Shown: positions 17,949 to 30,017, counted from the first letter of the stretch. The stretch is DNA of 64,000 bases from Paraconiothyrium sp. Pb-2020 (GCA_022419385.1 JAJUBI010000005.1:1984001-2048000), one strand, 5' to 3'. Notes: generated from the letters alone by a model not told the origin. A program made the numbers and translations.

Positions 17949-19745
17949 ATGGGCTTCCTTGGAGTCTTGGAGGACAAGCACCTCCAGCATGTGCCAGCGA
18001 CCGTCGTCCTGGCCGAAGAGGAAAGCCAAAGAACGGATGCGACCGCAGGCTTGAAGCACGGTACGGGCAAAGACGCGGACATTGTCTTGATACCACAGCC
18101 GTATGTTACCCTCGCAGAGCTTCCCTCGTCGTCCGTTCTTACGTGGTCGTAGCTCCGAGGATCCTAACGATCCACTCAACTGGTCCACCGCAAAGAAGTT
18201 TGTCATCATGGCCGTCATATCCTATGGTTCCATCCTTTACGCCGCCGTGCTCGCTCCTCTTCTTTCCCCTGCCCTGGTCACGATTGCCATCGACTTCAAC
18301 GTCGCTGTTGCAGACGTTACGGTCATTTCGGGATATATGCTTCTAGTGACGGCAGCTTCGGGACCTTTCGTCTCCGCCTTTTCGCGAAAATGGGGGAAAA
18401 GACCTCTGCTTATCGGCTCAAGCCTTTTCGGCTTGATAGGGACCATCATCGGTAGCGCTACTTACAGCTACAACGGACTCTTGGCTGCCCGTATCGTCCA
18501 GGGCTTCTCAATGTAAGTTTACTCTTAAGACGTTGAGTACGTCCATCGCCAATCCGTTGTCGGAACTAACTCAAGGGCAGTTCCGCCTTCGAATCCCTTG
18601 TTGTATCAATCATCGGCGATCTGTTCTACGTGCACCAGCGTGGAGTCTGGGTCACATTGATACAATTCATCTTGGGCGCCGCATCGAACTTCTCTGCCAT
18701 CATTGTGGGACCTATCACAACGAACCTGGGGTGGCGCTATCTCTTCCACATGTTGATCGCTTTTACCGCCCTCGAGACCGTCCTGCTCGTACTCTTCGTC
18801 CCCGAGACGGCCTACATCCGCGACCGCCGCTACGAGATTGATGAGCTAGCTGTCGATAATCTCTCCGAGCTTGCAGCAGTCGAGCGTCGTCACGCTGGCG
18901 GTGACCGAGAGAAAGGATCCGACAACGATGTAGTCCGCGTCGAAACCACCACATCTACACCGCCTGCATTCCGTCCAAAGAAGACATTCGTCCAAGAACT
19001 CTCCGTCTTCAACGGTATCTTCTCCGATGACAACCTCTTCCAGCTCATTCTCGCCCCCTTCGCTGTGTGCACAAACCTCGCCATACTCTGGATCGTCATC
19101 GTCACAGGCGGGCTGACCGCCTTTTTCGTCGCACAATCGTACGACATGGCGCAAATTTTCATGGCACCTCCGTACGGCCTCAACGCCGCCGGTGTCGGCT
19201 ACCTGTCTCTCGGTCCCTTCCTGGGAGGTCTGCTCGGTGCGATATTTCTAGGTGTAACTCTCGATCCGTTGATCAAATGGTGCGCAAAGAAGAACAACGG
19301 CATCTACGAGCCAGAGTATCGGCTGCTTGGCATAATTCCCGGCCTTCTCACTGGCGTCGGCCTCATGGTCTTTGGCTACATGGCTGAGAAGCACTACTCA
19401 TACTATGCGACGGCGACGTTTCACGGCATGGACTTGTTCGGCATATGCTGCGCAGCCATAGCCACTTCAGCGTACGCCATTGACGCATATCGTGACATGT
19501 CGTCTGAGATTTTCATCGCAGGCATGGTATTTAAGAATTTCGTTTTCTACGGTTTCAGTTACTTCGTCAACGATTGGACTGCGACAGACGGCCCAGCCAA
19601 AGTGTTTTATGTTTTCGGAGGTGTCAGCTTTGCTATGGTGGGGACGGCACCAATCTTCTTTTTTTGGGGGAAGAGGTATAGGAGCTTTTGGCACAGGCAT
19701 AACTTGCTGGAGAAGTGGGGAATCAGGACACACGCGGAGTTGTGA
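17949..19745 (+). CDS. MFS transporter, DHA1-type
   Basis: A 558-residue protein from exons 17949-18100, 18153-18512 and 18581-19745. The introns are 52 nt (GTATGT...GTAG) and 68 nt (GTAAGT, branch ACTAAC). A cytosolic N-terminus of about 50 residues leads to SEDPNDPLNWSTAKK, the usual start of fungal drug:H+ antiporter-1 proteins. Twelve membrane segments are suggested: one half before, and one half after, a charged loop containing RRHAGGDREKG. Between segments 2 and 3 lies SRKWGKRPLLIGS, the family's R-x-G-x-R-R loop motif. GWRYLFHMLIAF and PETAYIRDRR mark the end of the first half. Likely a plasma-membrane exporter or importer of small molecules; the substrate is unknown. Confidence 0.9.
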
Positions 19746-20383
19746 GAATATGCGCAAATCATTCGCGTGTCAAGACGTATGAGGGTGGTGTAGCCTATCT
19801 CCTGCGTTGTCATACTTCACTGTACCATTTTGCGCGATCAATTGAAACATTTCTTTAAAACGAAACTGAACCAATGACCCGAAGAGCCTTTATTCGGAGA
19901 ACATGCTCCTACCTCAAATAGCACGACTTCCATAGCCCACAGGCCAACAGGATCCTGCGTGTCGGTACACCGATTCGTTGTTCGGAACACCGACGCTATG
20001 ACGAACGTTGATTGGCTTTAGTCTTCCAAGCGGGTCTGCTGCAGGTGGAAAGTGGCGATAGTAGCCCGCTAAGTCCGGCCATTGTGGGAAGGCGTAGCAA
20101 GACCGCGGTAATATCGCATACTGGGGTGTTTTTTAAGCATCCATTGGATCTTGGTACGAGACTGTGGATCCAAAGGTTAGAAATTTCTGTCTGTAAAGGA
20201 TATATATTTACGGCCTTCAGTACAGAGGCCCCAAACCGTCTTATCTCTCTGTTTGAATCAAGTCAACGGGGTCAAAACGACTGTCCTTGCCATACGGAAA
20301 GAGCGAAACATTCACTATCGAGACAGTAACTTTATCAGCAAAGATTCACCAGCCAGCGGCTCTAGTTCAACCACCGGATACAT
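19746..20383. other. Intergenic region
   Basis: About 640 bp between the MFS stop and the methyltransferase start. No gene or repeat is recognisable. Confidence 0.5.
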
Positions 20384-21404
20384 ATGACCATGTCCGACGA
20401 CTCGAAGAAGCCCTATCGTAAGTGCTATTTGCTCGAGCGTACGTCTTCATAAAGAAGCTCAACAATTGACCTTGTCCAGAGCAAGGCTGGCATTCCTCGG
20501 TCACAGCAAACCATGCCACCCGCACTGCCGAACATGAAGGCGCCTTCTTCATCCCGCGCCTCAAGCCACACTTTAAGGTCTTGGACATGGGCTGCGGTCC
20601 CGGTACTATCACCGTCGGTCTCGCGAAATATGTGCCTCAAGGTTCAATCACAGGCGTCGACCTTACGTCGGAAGTTATCACGCAAGCGAAAACGCTCGCA
20701 GAGCAAAAGGGAGGCGTACCGTCCAACGTCACCTTCACCACAGGCAACGTGCTCGAGGGCCTACCTTTCGAGGACGAAACATTCGACGCAGTATTTATGA
20801 GTCAAGTGCTTCTGCACATTCCGGAGCCCGTCAAGGCGCTCCGAGAGTTGAGAAGGATAGTGAAGACGGGCGGATTCATTGGCGATCGCGAGGGCGACTT
20901 CCCCTTTCATTGGTATCCATATCTTCCTGGTCTGCAGCTCAAAGACAAATGCAAGTATTGCCCGGATACGAAGTCGATATATCTTAGCCATAGACACTTC
21001 ATACTATCCCCACTTTTCTGACTTAATTGACTCCGCATTTAGACATGTACGACATGGTCATCACACGCCAGAAGTCGACAACGATCCGGCCCCAGTATCC
21101 TCCGTACGGACCTGAGCATCGGAGCGGCTCGATGATTCACGTGTGGGCGCGCGAAGCGGGCTTTGACCCGCTGAAGATCGAGAAGAGCGCGAGGGTCACG
21201 ATGTATAGTACGCCTGAGGATCGGGTTGTATACGCGGGGAACATGATTGCGAGGATAGAGCAGGGTGGGCATAGACAGAAATACATGGACCTCGGGGCGA
21301 GGAGGAAGGATGTTGATTTGATGGTGAGTGATCTGGAGAGGTGGAGGAATGATCCGGATGGTGTTCATCATATCGTGCAGTATGAGGTTGTGGCCTGGAA
21401 GTAG
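20384..21404 (+). CDS. SAM-dependent methyltransferase (Methyltransf_11/UbiE-like)
   Basis: A 288-residue protein from exons 20384-20417, 20480-20950 and 21043-21404. The first intron is standard (GTAAGT...CCAG). The second begins GCAAGT, a GC-AG intron whose donor otherwise matches consensus; only this junction keeps LKDK-YMYDMV in frame. SAM-binding motif I is VLDMGCGPGTITVGLA, with the acidic residue after beta-2 in ITGVDLTSEVI. The post-motif region is FDAVFMSQVLLHIPEPVKALRELRRIVKTGG. The acceptor substrate cannot be deduced; relatives methylate small molecules or lipids. An alternative start lies two codons downstream (20390). Confidence 0.88.
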
Positions 21405-21864
21405 AGGTACCCATGGTAGCTCCTCGCTAGCGCTTGATGTTGTGTGAAAAGGTCTGGGGCAGGATCAGACGCTTCCTAGCTAGTCGATGTGGTGCAGCCG
21501 ATACGGCCGTCGTTGTCAGCTCCTACGAGAGCATTGGTACTATAAATGTCCTGCGTGTTGCACAATGGTCCTGCACATGTGTACAGCGAGCATCAAGGTG
21601 AGGTCTACGGTCTACCAACGGTGTCGTGCATGTGTGGGGCATCGGGGCACCCCTAGCGGCGATCAATCAATAGCGAGGCTAACGGCGACCTCGCTGTCGT
21701 TGTCAGCTTCGACGTCGCCTGTCTTCAGTTTGCCCGCTTTGTGTCCTCCATTTACGATACCCCCAGTCGTGCTGGCCATGATTGACCCCGCTCTGTAACA
21801 TATACCCACGACCCTGTTTCTATAGCCTGCTTCTACCGCTGCAACCCTGGTACAACAGCGTGCC
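21405..21864. other. Promoter region of HbrB gene
   Basis: A 460-bp intergenic stretch, with pyrimidine-rich DNA immediately before the HbrB start, as in many fungal promoters. Nothing else is supported. Confidence 0.4.
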
Positions 21865-24267
21865 ATGCAGTCCACTTCACCTCCCCCGCATACGCCCACC
21901 GTCCAGCGCCCAGACCCGTTCGAGGACTCGGACAGCGACAGCTCGCAAGTTACTCTGCAACGCCGCTCTCCCTTGCCTCCGCGCACCGTCCGGTCACCCC
22001 AAGCCAACGAAGCGACGCCCAACTACTCGCGCCCTGCTCCGCCGCGCGATCGCGATGAGCCATCCCACGCGGGGCCCCAGCTAGGACACCGCCCGCGACA
22101 GCGCTCCCAGGGCTACTTCGAGCCCAGCCTGCCCTCCAACCAGGCCAGCATGTCCAATCTGGATGCCTCGCGCATCGCAGCCCAGACAGCCATGCATCCC
22201 CAACACATGCGCAAGCGCTCGACGACGATACCAGAACCTGGAGGCACCGCGCCTGCCGCCCGAGGACCCTCGAGCCCACCGCCCATGCCCGGCCAACACA
22301 CGGTGACTTTCAAGACGAACGGCATGACGTACCAGAATGGGCTGGCGGGCGGGAGCAGGATGGCTGCAACATCAGCCGCTAACGCTGCTTATCCGCGTAG
22401 TCCTCTGCACTCTCCCAACATGCAACAACCTCAAGAGCACGGCTCACCAAAGCCGGCGCCCGCTGACTTAGCCCAAGCTCCGAAGGCGAAGGAAAAGAGC
22501 AAGATGAAGCTATTTTCGAAACCGAAGAACATCAAAATAGACAAAAGCTTAGAACCCAAACACCAAGCGCTGCCGTCGCCAGGCAAGATTGGCATTGGAA
22601 TTCACAGTTCGCAGGCGCTGAACCGCATGTTGATGAACCAGTCTCAAACCAGTCTGGTGGAGCCCAGCATGAGCAGTGCTGCGTCGATATACTCGACGGC
22701 GAATGGCTCGACATCAACCCTGGTCCCGAGAAATGACTCATACCTTCCGACTGTTCACGAAAAGGATAGGGATAAGCATAAACACCATTTCCTATCGCGA
22801 CCAAAAAAGAAGGAAAAGGATGACCATAGCCTGCCGTTGTCTTCTGCGAGCAGTACGTCTCGACTAGTCGATCCAAATGCGCCTCAGCCCTTGTACTCTT
22901 TTGCTGCCCCTGCATCACCAGGACATGCAAGTAGCTTTGCCAATTCTGTAACTGGGCTCGACCTGAGACATGGAGGGCGTCACTTGAGGCGCGCCAAGAA
23001 AGAAGAGAAGGCTTATTTGGATGCGCAGGTCGAACCCGCGTTCCGGGATCGGAAACAGTCTTTTAGCACCGATAGATCAGAGTGGCCGTCTGTGAGCAGT
23101 GTCGGCACTACACCTATGAGCACTTTTGGACCGTCGTCTAGTGCAGCGCTCTCCCAGTCTAGCGACGCGATGCACACTCTCGGGAGCTCATTCAATCTGC
23201 CTGGAATAACGCCCGACGATGCTTGGCCCTTATTGAAAGCCACAGTGTTACTCATATTTGCGGGCGAGGATCCGCGGCCGCCAGTTGAAGACTTCAACGC
23301 ACTTGTGATCGTCCATATCAAGCGGTGTATACAAAAGCGCTCGCCCATCATCCTTATCGAGGACCTCAATGAGCTTCTCATGACTGGGTTCGGCTCACTA
23401 GATCAGACGCTCAGACATGTTCCTGACGACCGCCTTATCCCCCATTTGGTGGAGATGTGGATCGTAGTCTTCACTACCATCCTCCCTTTCATACAAGCTG
23501 TATTTCTTCCTTTGGATCTAGAGTTTCGCGGCTCAGGCATCATGTCATCAACAGCGGCTGCCGAATTCTGGGGTGTGAAGCTACCGGACGAAATGAACAC
23601 CAAGTCCCCTGAAAACAAGAACATACCCATCCTTGGCGAACTGGATGTCCGCCGCATCACGCTTCTCATATTCCGAGACATTGTTATTCTACCACGCTAC
23701 GACACTCTTATGGCAATTTTCTCTCGTCTTTCGCTGGAGAACCTCAACGCAGGTCTCGAATCAACTTCGCCAATACCAGATGTTCGCCCTGGAACCGCAG
23801 GTTCAGAAAGCGCACCCATTGGAAGTTTGCAGTCTGCATCGCACAGCTCAGGCGGCTACCTTGAATCCACAAACAGCATGACCTCTTCTACTTTCGCTTC
23901 AACACGGTCCCGCGCTACGTCCAACACCTCCGCCGGCTCCTTCTCCGCGCACTCCATTCAATCCAATCCATCTACTTTTCTCCAGCCCGGCCAACACATT
24001 CCAGCCTCTCTTCGCGCGCAGCCTATGGACTCTGCAAAGGTCACGGAGACGGTTGGTAGAATGCTGCAATGCGTCAGTGTGTTGGTCAGTCTACAGTCGG
24101 GCGACGATGCGCAAGAAAAGATGGGTAAATTGACAAGGGAGCTGAAGTATAATTGGTTGGGCAGAGGAAGAACGGGACGACAGAGGCATGGATTCGTTGG
24201 TGCAAGAAGAGGTGGGGCAGGATTGAATCTGGCAGCGGGTGGAGTGAGTGTTCCCGGTTTGGCTTGA
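21865..24267 (+). CDS. HbrB/Bit61/PRR5-like TORC2 subunit
   Basis: An 800-residue single-exon protein. Residues 1-430 are low-complexity, Pro/Ser/Gln-rich with Lys-rich patches (KAKEKSKMKLFSKPKNIKI, SRPKKKEKDD) and many potential phosphosites. The globular domain spans about residues 445-640. It starts DDAWPLLKATVLLIFAGEDPRPPVEDFN and continues with RSPIILIEDLNELLMTGF and VEMWIVVFTTILPFIQAVFLPLD, then VRRITLLIFRDIVILPRYD. This is the HbrB domain of fungal hyphal-branching regulators and of Bit61/PROTOR in TOR complex 2. A shorter helical patch near the C-terminus (VTETVGRMLQCVSVLVSLQS) completes the domain. The gene runs the same way as the methyltransferase but is not obviously linked to it. 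Confidence 0.88.
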   Translation: MQSTSPPPHTPTVQRPDPFEDSDSDSSQVTLQRRSPLPPRTVRSPQANEATPNYSRPAPPRDRDEPSHAGPQLGHRPRQRSQGYFEPSLPSNQASMSNLDASRIAAQTAMHPQHMRKRSTTIPEPGGTAPAARGPSSPPPMPGQHTVTFKTNGMTYQNGLAGGSRMAATSAANAAYPRSPLHSPNMQQPQEHGSPKPAPADLAQAPKAKEKSKMKLFSKPKNIKIDKSLEPKHQALPSPGKIGIGIHSSQALNRMLMNQSQTSLVEPSMSSAASIYSTANGSTSTLVPRNDSYLPTVHEKDRDKHKHHFLSRPKKKEKDDHSLPLSSASSTSRLVDPNAPQPLYSFAAPASPGHASSFANSVTGLDLRHGGRHLRRAKKEEKAYLDAQVEPAFRDRKQSFSTDRSEWPSVSSVGTTPMSTFGPSSSAALSQSSDAMHTLGSSFNLPGITPDDAWPLLKATVLLIFAGEDPRPPVEDFNALVIVHIKRCIQKRSPIILIEDLNELLMTGFGSLDQTLRHVPDDRLIPHLVEMWIVVFTTILPFIQAVFLPLDLEFRGSGIMSSTAAAEFWGVKLPDEMNTKSPENKNIPILGELDVRRITLLIFRDIVILPRYDTLMAIFSRLSLENLNAGLESTSPIPDVRPGTAGSESAPIGSLQSASHSSGGYLESTNSMTSSTFASTRSRATSNTSAGSFSAHSIQSNPSTFLQPGQHIPASLRAQPMDSAKVTETVGRMLQCVSVLVSLQSGDDAQEKMGKLTRELKYNWLGRGRTGRQRHGFVGARRGGAGLNLAAGGVSVPGLA

Positions 24268-25490
24268 TTCGCAAGATGAGGGCGGTGAAGGCGTTCTCTT
24301 GGACAGCACGACATAATGACCTGGTGTACGAATGCGTATCTTAGTATTGATGATACTAGGCGTGCTGAGATACCTGCGGGATACTCACTCAAGAATCGGG
24401 ACCTCACACGAATTTCAATCCAAAATTTGGGGTTAAGAAGCCAGTCTTGCGCCCAATCATCTGTGATGAAACTGATGAGCAGCACAGGAGGTGTGTGAGA
24501 TGGGTTATGGCTCGATTCAAAACGAGACCCCCTATGGTATGAAAGCTGTATCTTGATGCTTTTTGCGTATCATGACCACTCAGCCGTCCTTCCAGTTGCA
24601 CCTATCATTCCCGTTATCGGAAGAATGTGGGTGTTGTTCATGTCTAACTAAGCCTTTGAAGACCTACTGCGCACCCGCTCGCCGTATGATAGTGGTGATT
24701 GAATGAAGACATTGATCAGCTTCCCACCACTTTTCATGACCGCACATTTGTGGATGATCTCTAGAGACTACAGTAGACTCCATCGTCCACGTATGTGCTT
24801 TACATCTGGACTCTAGCAGCTCTAACCTAGACCAATGTAAGGAACTCAAGAAAATAATCCACAGGTTGTGAATTTCTAAGTGTCACATCCACGAGTAATG
24901 CTTCCAGCTGCTTGCTGACTATGCGCATCCGGAATGATATTGTTTATTACATGGTTGACTTTCGAAAACTGGAACACAAAACCGTCGATTGAGGGATGCC
25001 AAGCGAGGAACCATGCAGCGACAAGAGCAAGATCATGTGATGATCACACCGGCTCAAGATTGAAATCGTCTATAGCCACCGCTCATCTTTGCTGGTCTCA
25101 CCAAAGTTGTGTTCGGCGTTGTGCGCAGTTGAGGGTAGCTATACGCCCAGCCCACCCAGCGTAACATGGGAATTGTATGGCGTAGAGATTATATCTTTGG
25201 GTATTCACCATCAGCCAGGTTGCTAATGTGAAGTACAAAAGAGAATTCTCGCGGAGCTGAAAGGAAATTTTGCACAAGGAAGATCTGAACAAAGTGTCGC
25301 ATGCATGATGATCTGCTTGATGAGACTGTGGCTGATATCCTATTCCAAGGTTGCTATATCATGTCCGGGATTTAGCCCAGTGTCATCCAGAGAATAATTC
25401 GACAGCATGCTCTAAAGTGGTGTGACACAGAACAGCAGGTAAATCCCCACAAAACGGACACACAATTGCATGATTGACCAGGCATTGACC
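24268..25490. other. Intergenic region
   Basis: About 1.2 kb of moderately AT-rich DNA between HbrB and the small membrane protein gene. The short frames on both strands lack motifs. Confidence 0.5.
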
Positions 25491-25911
25491 TCAAGTATTC
25501 ACGCAGTGAGTCGTCATAGTCGTTCTCGGATTCGGCGTCTTCTCATAAGACGTAGGTGGGTGAGTTACTGCGGAAGTTTGCCCCGATGGACTAGATGACT
25601 GTTGACTATTGTGAAAGCGAGTAGGCGGTTGGCGTTCGTCGCGGCCGTCGAGCACATGGAGGCGCACTACGTGTTGGTCAGAGGCAAGTGTTCTCAGATA
25701 CAAACGATCTTGATCGAAGACACCATGACTTACTGCCTCCGAAGCGTACCACGAACCATTGCCATGCGCAGCTGACAAGAGGCAATATGATCATGGCAAG
25801 GAGTTGAAGCAACGAGATCATGTCTTGACGAGACCATCTTGTGGCATCTCCTACATCTGTCGCGCTCTGATTGAGCATCGAGCATTCGGCTGGTGTTGAT
25901 GTGATCGTCAT
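25491..25911 (-). CDS. Putative small single-pass membrane protein
   Basis: Proposed 117-residue product from exons 25911-25734 and 25666-25491. The 67-nt intron has donor GTAAGT, a CTGACC branch-like site and a CGTAG acceptor. Residues about 32-55 (ISLLQLLAMIILPLVSCAWQW) form one membrane segment. The C-terminal half is Ser/Thr/Pro-rich, hydrophilic and probably disordered. I know no homologous family. The well-formed intron and the clear segment favour a real gene, but there is no domain to confirm it. Confidence 0.4.
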
Positions 25912-26927
25912 GATTTATACTAGTTATCGATTGATGAGTGATGTTGAGCGGCATGAAATGTGTGACTGCGTGCAAAGACGAGATGTAGTAGATGGCAATT
26001 AGCTGTTGTAGCTCTCTATGGTAGCATTGTTGAAGCTTGCGGTAGGCTCTGCTTGAAGGACGCCAGGTCGGCTCCACTTCAGTATTAATCAGGCAGTGCG
26101 TTTAGGGGACGCCCAGATAGTGGGAAGTGGGAGCTGGAGCATGCGAGCGGGAGGCAGACTCGGAGACTGTACCGCAAAGAGCGGCGCTGCGAGGCCAGGG
26201 ATGACGAGGCGCTTGAGCGGGGTTGCAGAGAAGCGCGTGTCGCTCCGCGTCTATTCTATCAGCCAGAGGTGAGGCATTCTATGCATCGCAGTTCCTCACC
26301 GGTATCTCGGTGGCGCGCGGCTACCGCGTCAAATCTTGCCAGATGAGTCCATGTCAGGTTGTAAGCGGCAATTGAGTGGAAGCGGCCGGGGGTCATTTGC
26401 CGGCTTCGATGCACCATGTTCGCCACCTTTTCGAGCAGAAGTCAGGCGGCATGTATGCTAGGCGTTGGCAGGCGAGGGTAATCCTGGGTCGTGTGTGAAC
26501 TCATCCAAGCTCTCGGGGACGCGAGCGGGGCGAGCACAGATCTGACCAAGGCATGGCCAGATGGTCAACATTCAGGGCGTACCCAATGCAGGACTTAGGC
26601 GCAGGATCAACACGCCGCACAGGAGCTGAAGACGTCGCCGTCATTCTCGATCTAGCGTGCTGGATGATCAAAAGCTAGCAGCCGAGCTGGGCGCGCTTCT
26701 CGAGGCAAAAGCTGTTCAACAAAATTGGAAGATGCTGCTTGCCTGACGATCTTTTTCCGTGACGCGCAGTCATGCCCTCAACTGCTGCGAAGGACTCTCT
26801 AACCCCAAGTCGTGACATAGTATTACTACCTCACGCAGGCGAACCGTCAGTTTTTCCTCCTCTTACCTTTGGGTGGTGATATCTCTCTCGAAGAGGCCAC
26901 ACATTGTGTTTCGATACGTATGTTGTA
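25912..26927. other. Upstream region of the GMC oxidoreductase
   Basis: About 1 kb between divergent gene starts. No gene is visible; it should carry the GMC gene promoter. Confidence 0.45.
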
Positions 26928-28790
26928 ATGATGCTTCTTTCAATGACTTTCGCGCGGTTTTTGTTGGCTGTCGCCTTTTTACCTCTCGTATCGCTCGTGG
27001 GAACGACGTGCGCCGCACCTTTGGAGAGAGAATATGATGCCGCGGAATCCTACGAATTCATCGTCGTAGGCGGCGGCACCGCAGGTAACGCAGTCGCTAC
27101 ACGCCTCAGCCAGCAGCTGCCGGACTCCAGTATTCTTGTCATCGAAGCTGGGCCTTTCGCACCAGATGAGGACCGCATCAATATCCCGGGCTTCAAAGGC
27201 TCGACCTTGGGCACAAAGTACGACTGGAACTTCACGTCTATCGCGCAACCACAACTCAACAACCGCGTGATCACGCAGTCTCGTGGCAAAGTGCTCGGTG
27301 GCTCTTCGGCCATCAACTTGCTCATCTGGGATCGCGCTTCAAAGTGGGAGTACGATAGTTGGGAGCAGCTCGGGAACCCGGGCTGGAACTGGAAAAACAT
27401 GATCGGTGCCATGAACAACGCAGAGAACTTCTCTTCATACGAACGATCCAACTACACAGGCACGACTGACTTCGGCACGGAAGGTCCCATCAATGCTGTT
27501 GTTAACAAGTACATGCCTATGCACCAAGACATGTGGTTGCCAACTTTCGACAATCTCGATGTCGAGCGCAACACCGACTGGCTCGGTGGCGACAACGCCG
27601 GCAGTGCCTACCACTCCAGCACCATCGACCCCTCCAACTACACCCGCTCGTACAGCGCCGTCGAATACCTGCCACGTGCTGGTTCAAACTTGAAGATCAT
27701 GCTTGACACCGAAGTTGCCAAGGTAAACCTCGAAAACAATGGTGACAGATATATCGCCACTGGTGTAACTCTGCTCAACGGCAACGTAATCAACGCGGAG
27801 AAGGAAGTCATCGTCTCGTCTGGCACACTCAAGAGTCCGCCCCTTCTCGAGCATAGTGGCATTGGTAGAAAGGCGATCTTAGACTGTGCCGGTGTCGAGC
27901 AGCTAATCGATCTTCCCGGCGTCGGAGAGAATCTCCAAGACCACCCTCGCATTCAAATCTCCTACCAGCTCAAGGACAACTATACCTCTTTCGACAAGCT
28001 CAAAGTCGATCCCGACTACGCTGCCGAGCAATACACGCTCTGGAAGCAAGGTGAACTCTCCGCCTACGACTACGCTGCGAGCGCTTATTCTTATCAAAAC
28101 TGGAGCTCCGTGCTAGGCGACAAGGAAGCCGATCTCGTCGAGGCCGCTAAACGCGTTGCAGCCGAGACGAATAATGTGGTCAACAACAAGAAGCTCATCT
28201 GGCTCACCGACCCCCTATTTAGCGGTTCCATTGCCGAAGCCGAATTCCTGCTCTCTGACGGCTACAGCGGCAGCAAGGGCTACCCGAAGAAGGAAGACCC
28301 TCGGTACGGCAAGGGTTTCACGACTATTTTTGCTGCGCTGATGCATGCATTCGCGCGCGGGTATGTGCATATTAATTCTACTGATGCGTCCGCCAAACCG
28401 GAGTACAACCCGGCCTTCGTGAGCAATGAGTACGACATGAAAGCTCTCGTTGAACTGAGCAAGTACATACGCAAGATTGCTACCACTGCGCCTTTTTCGG
28501 AGATCTGGGTCGATGAGTACGAGCCTAGTCTCGAGGTCGACACGGACGCGGAGTGGGAAGACTTCGTCAGAAAGAATGTGAATACCTTCTACCATCCCGT
28601 AGGCACTTGCTCCATGTTACCTAGAGAGGATGGTGGTGTGGTTGACTCGATGCTGACGGTGTACGGGACGAGCAATCTGAGGGTGGTGGATGCTTCCGTC
28701 ATTCCCCTGCTTGTGAGTGCGCACCCGCAGACGGCCATCTACGGTATCGCGGAGCGTGCTGCCGAGGCCATTTCGGGTGCTTGGAGATGA
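26928..28790 (+). CDS. Secreted GMC oxidoreductase (AA3-like)
   Basis: A 620-residue single-exon flavoenzyme. The first in-frame ATG pair is at 26928/26931 and opens a signal peptide (ARFLLAVAFLPLVSLVGTTCA). The FAD-binding motif is FIVVGGGTAGNAVATRL, followed by LVIEAG. The GMC signature regions GKVLGGSSAINLLIW and SSGTLKSPPLLEHSGIG are present, as is DLPGVGENLQDHP. Near the C-terminus FYHPVGTCSM and SAHPQTAIYG carry the catalytic His pair. Multiple N-glycosylation sites fit secretion. The family oxidises alcohols, sugars or aryl alcohols with release of H2O2; the exact substrate is unclear. Confidence 0.93.
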   Translation: MMLLSMTFARFLLAVAFLPLVSLVGTTCAAPLEREYDAAESYEFIVVGGGTAGNAVATRLSQQLPDSSILVIEAGPFAPDEDRINIPGFKGSTLGTKYDWNFTSIAQPQLNNRVITQSRGKVLGGSSAINLLIWDRASKWEYDSWEQLGNPGWNWKNMIGAMNNAENFSSYERSNYTGTTDFGTEGPINAVVNKYMPMHQDMWLPTFDNLDVERNTDWLGGDNAGSAYHSSTIDPSNYTRSYSAVEYLPRAGSNLKIMLDTEVAKVNLENNGDRYIATGVTLLNGNVINAEKEVIVSSGTLKSPPLLEHSGIGRKAILDCAGVEQLIDLPGVGENLQDHPRIQISYQLKDNYTSFDKLKVDPDYAAEQYTLWKQGELSAYDYAASAYSYQNWSSVLGDKEADLVEAAKRVAAETNNVVNNKKLIWLTDPLFSGSIAEAEFLLSDGYSGSKGYPKKEDPRYGKGFTTIFAALMHAFARGYVHINSTDASAKPEYNPAFVSNEYDMKALVELSKYIRKIATTAPFSEIWVDEYEPSLEVDTDAEWEDFVRKNVNTFYHPVGTCSMLPREDGGVVDSMLTVYGTSNLRVVDASVIPLLVSAHPQTAIYGIAERAAEAISGAWR

Positions 28791-30017
28791 GCCTGATCCG
28801 GTCTTGCTGTTATGTTTTGGTTGTACGCAAACTCGATAGACATGATGCAATCGCAGAGGCTATTCCAATGAAGTGTCGTGTCAGAAACCCGTGAAAATAA
28901 GTCAGGCAACGACCAAGAAACAATGAACACGGCCAGCAACTCATAATGTCTTGGAGTTGGATGGTAATGGGAGTCCTGTAGCGGCCGTACAGATGATAGA
29001 AGCCTATGTGAACAGTGAGATTTTGTATGCATGAATGTGTTGTTTCACCATATAACGAGATCCTATCAGTATGAAAAGCATTTGACGGTGCAGGCAGCCT
29101 CACACAAGTCTATAGATACATCGAGTATCCGGTTTCCAAGTACGACAATGTTCGAAATATTATGTGAATTAGATATATAGCTCGACATCTAGATATTCAC
29201 AAGTCGATAGGGGTTTTCTTATTCTGGTACAGTATTGATCATTTTGGAAGCGGAGTGCTGATGTTATAATCGTTACTATAAATGAGTAGCGAAATAGAGT
29301 GTCTTTTAACACGGTAGCTTCCTATTCACCTAGTGGCCAATGGCGAATCCACTTTACTTTTCTTGATTTGTTTTGCGTAATACCAAAAACATGCATGTTA
29401 AACCGAACATCAGAGATCATTCCATAGCGCGCCCGCGATGAAAGAATGTAATTCACGCTTTCAGGCTGCGATTGGGGCTCGTGAAGATATCGTCTAGATT
29501 CGAAGTCCTGTTCAGTTTAGGCACGTTGGCTGTCACCGGAACCATGCTAACGCCGTGATCCGGCTCTTGGATGTGTTTCACGATCTGCACTCGATGCGGA
29601 AATTACCGAAAAACGACCGTTCGGCCGGGCTCCACATCGAATGGGTAGTACAACATTCTCCTGCTTATTCACAAACATCTTTCAAATATATTAGTGCTTG
29701 ACAGCTCGGTCAAATAATAACAAGCCGTCTCTTGGCCTCTGCGGTCGACGCAGCCGTTCGAGATAGTCCTTTATTTCAAAGCACTTGATTATGAGGCTTG
29801 GTTTGAGCGACGTTTGTTCCGCCAAATGCCGCGGCCCATTCGGACGAATGTCTTCAATGCGTGCGGTAGCTGAAACTACGAAGGCCCGATCATGCAGGCA
29901 CATATAGAACGTGCCGGATAACGCCTTTTTGGCGTTGATCGCAACGCACCATTCATTCACACGGAACTGGTTTCTTTCTTTTCCTCACCAAAGTCATTCT
30001 TTATCGATCTAGCTACA
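28791..30017. other. AT-rich intergenic region
   Basis: About 1.2 kb, with the section 29100-29400 notably AT-rich. A minus-strand frame at 29691-29960 has no recognisable content. It should contain the GMC terminator and the GH131 promoter. Confidence 0.45.
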
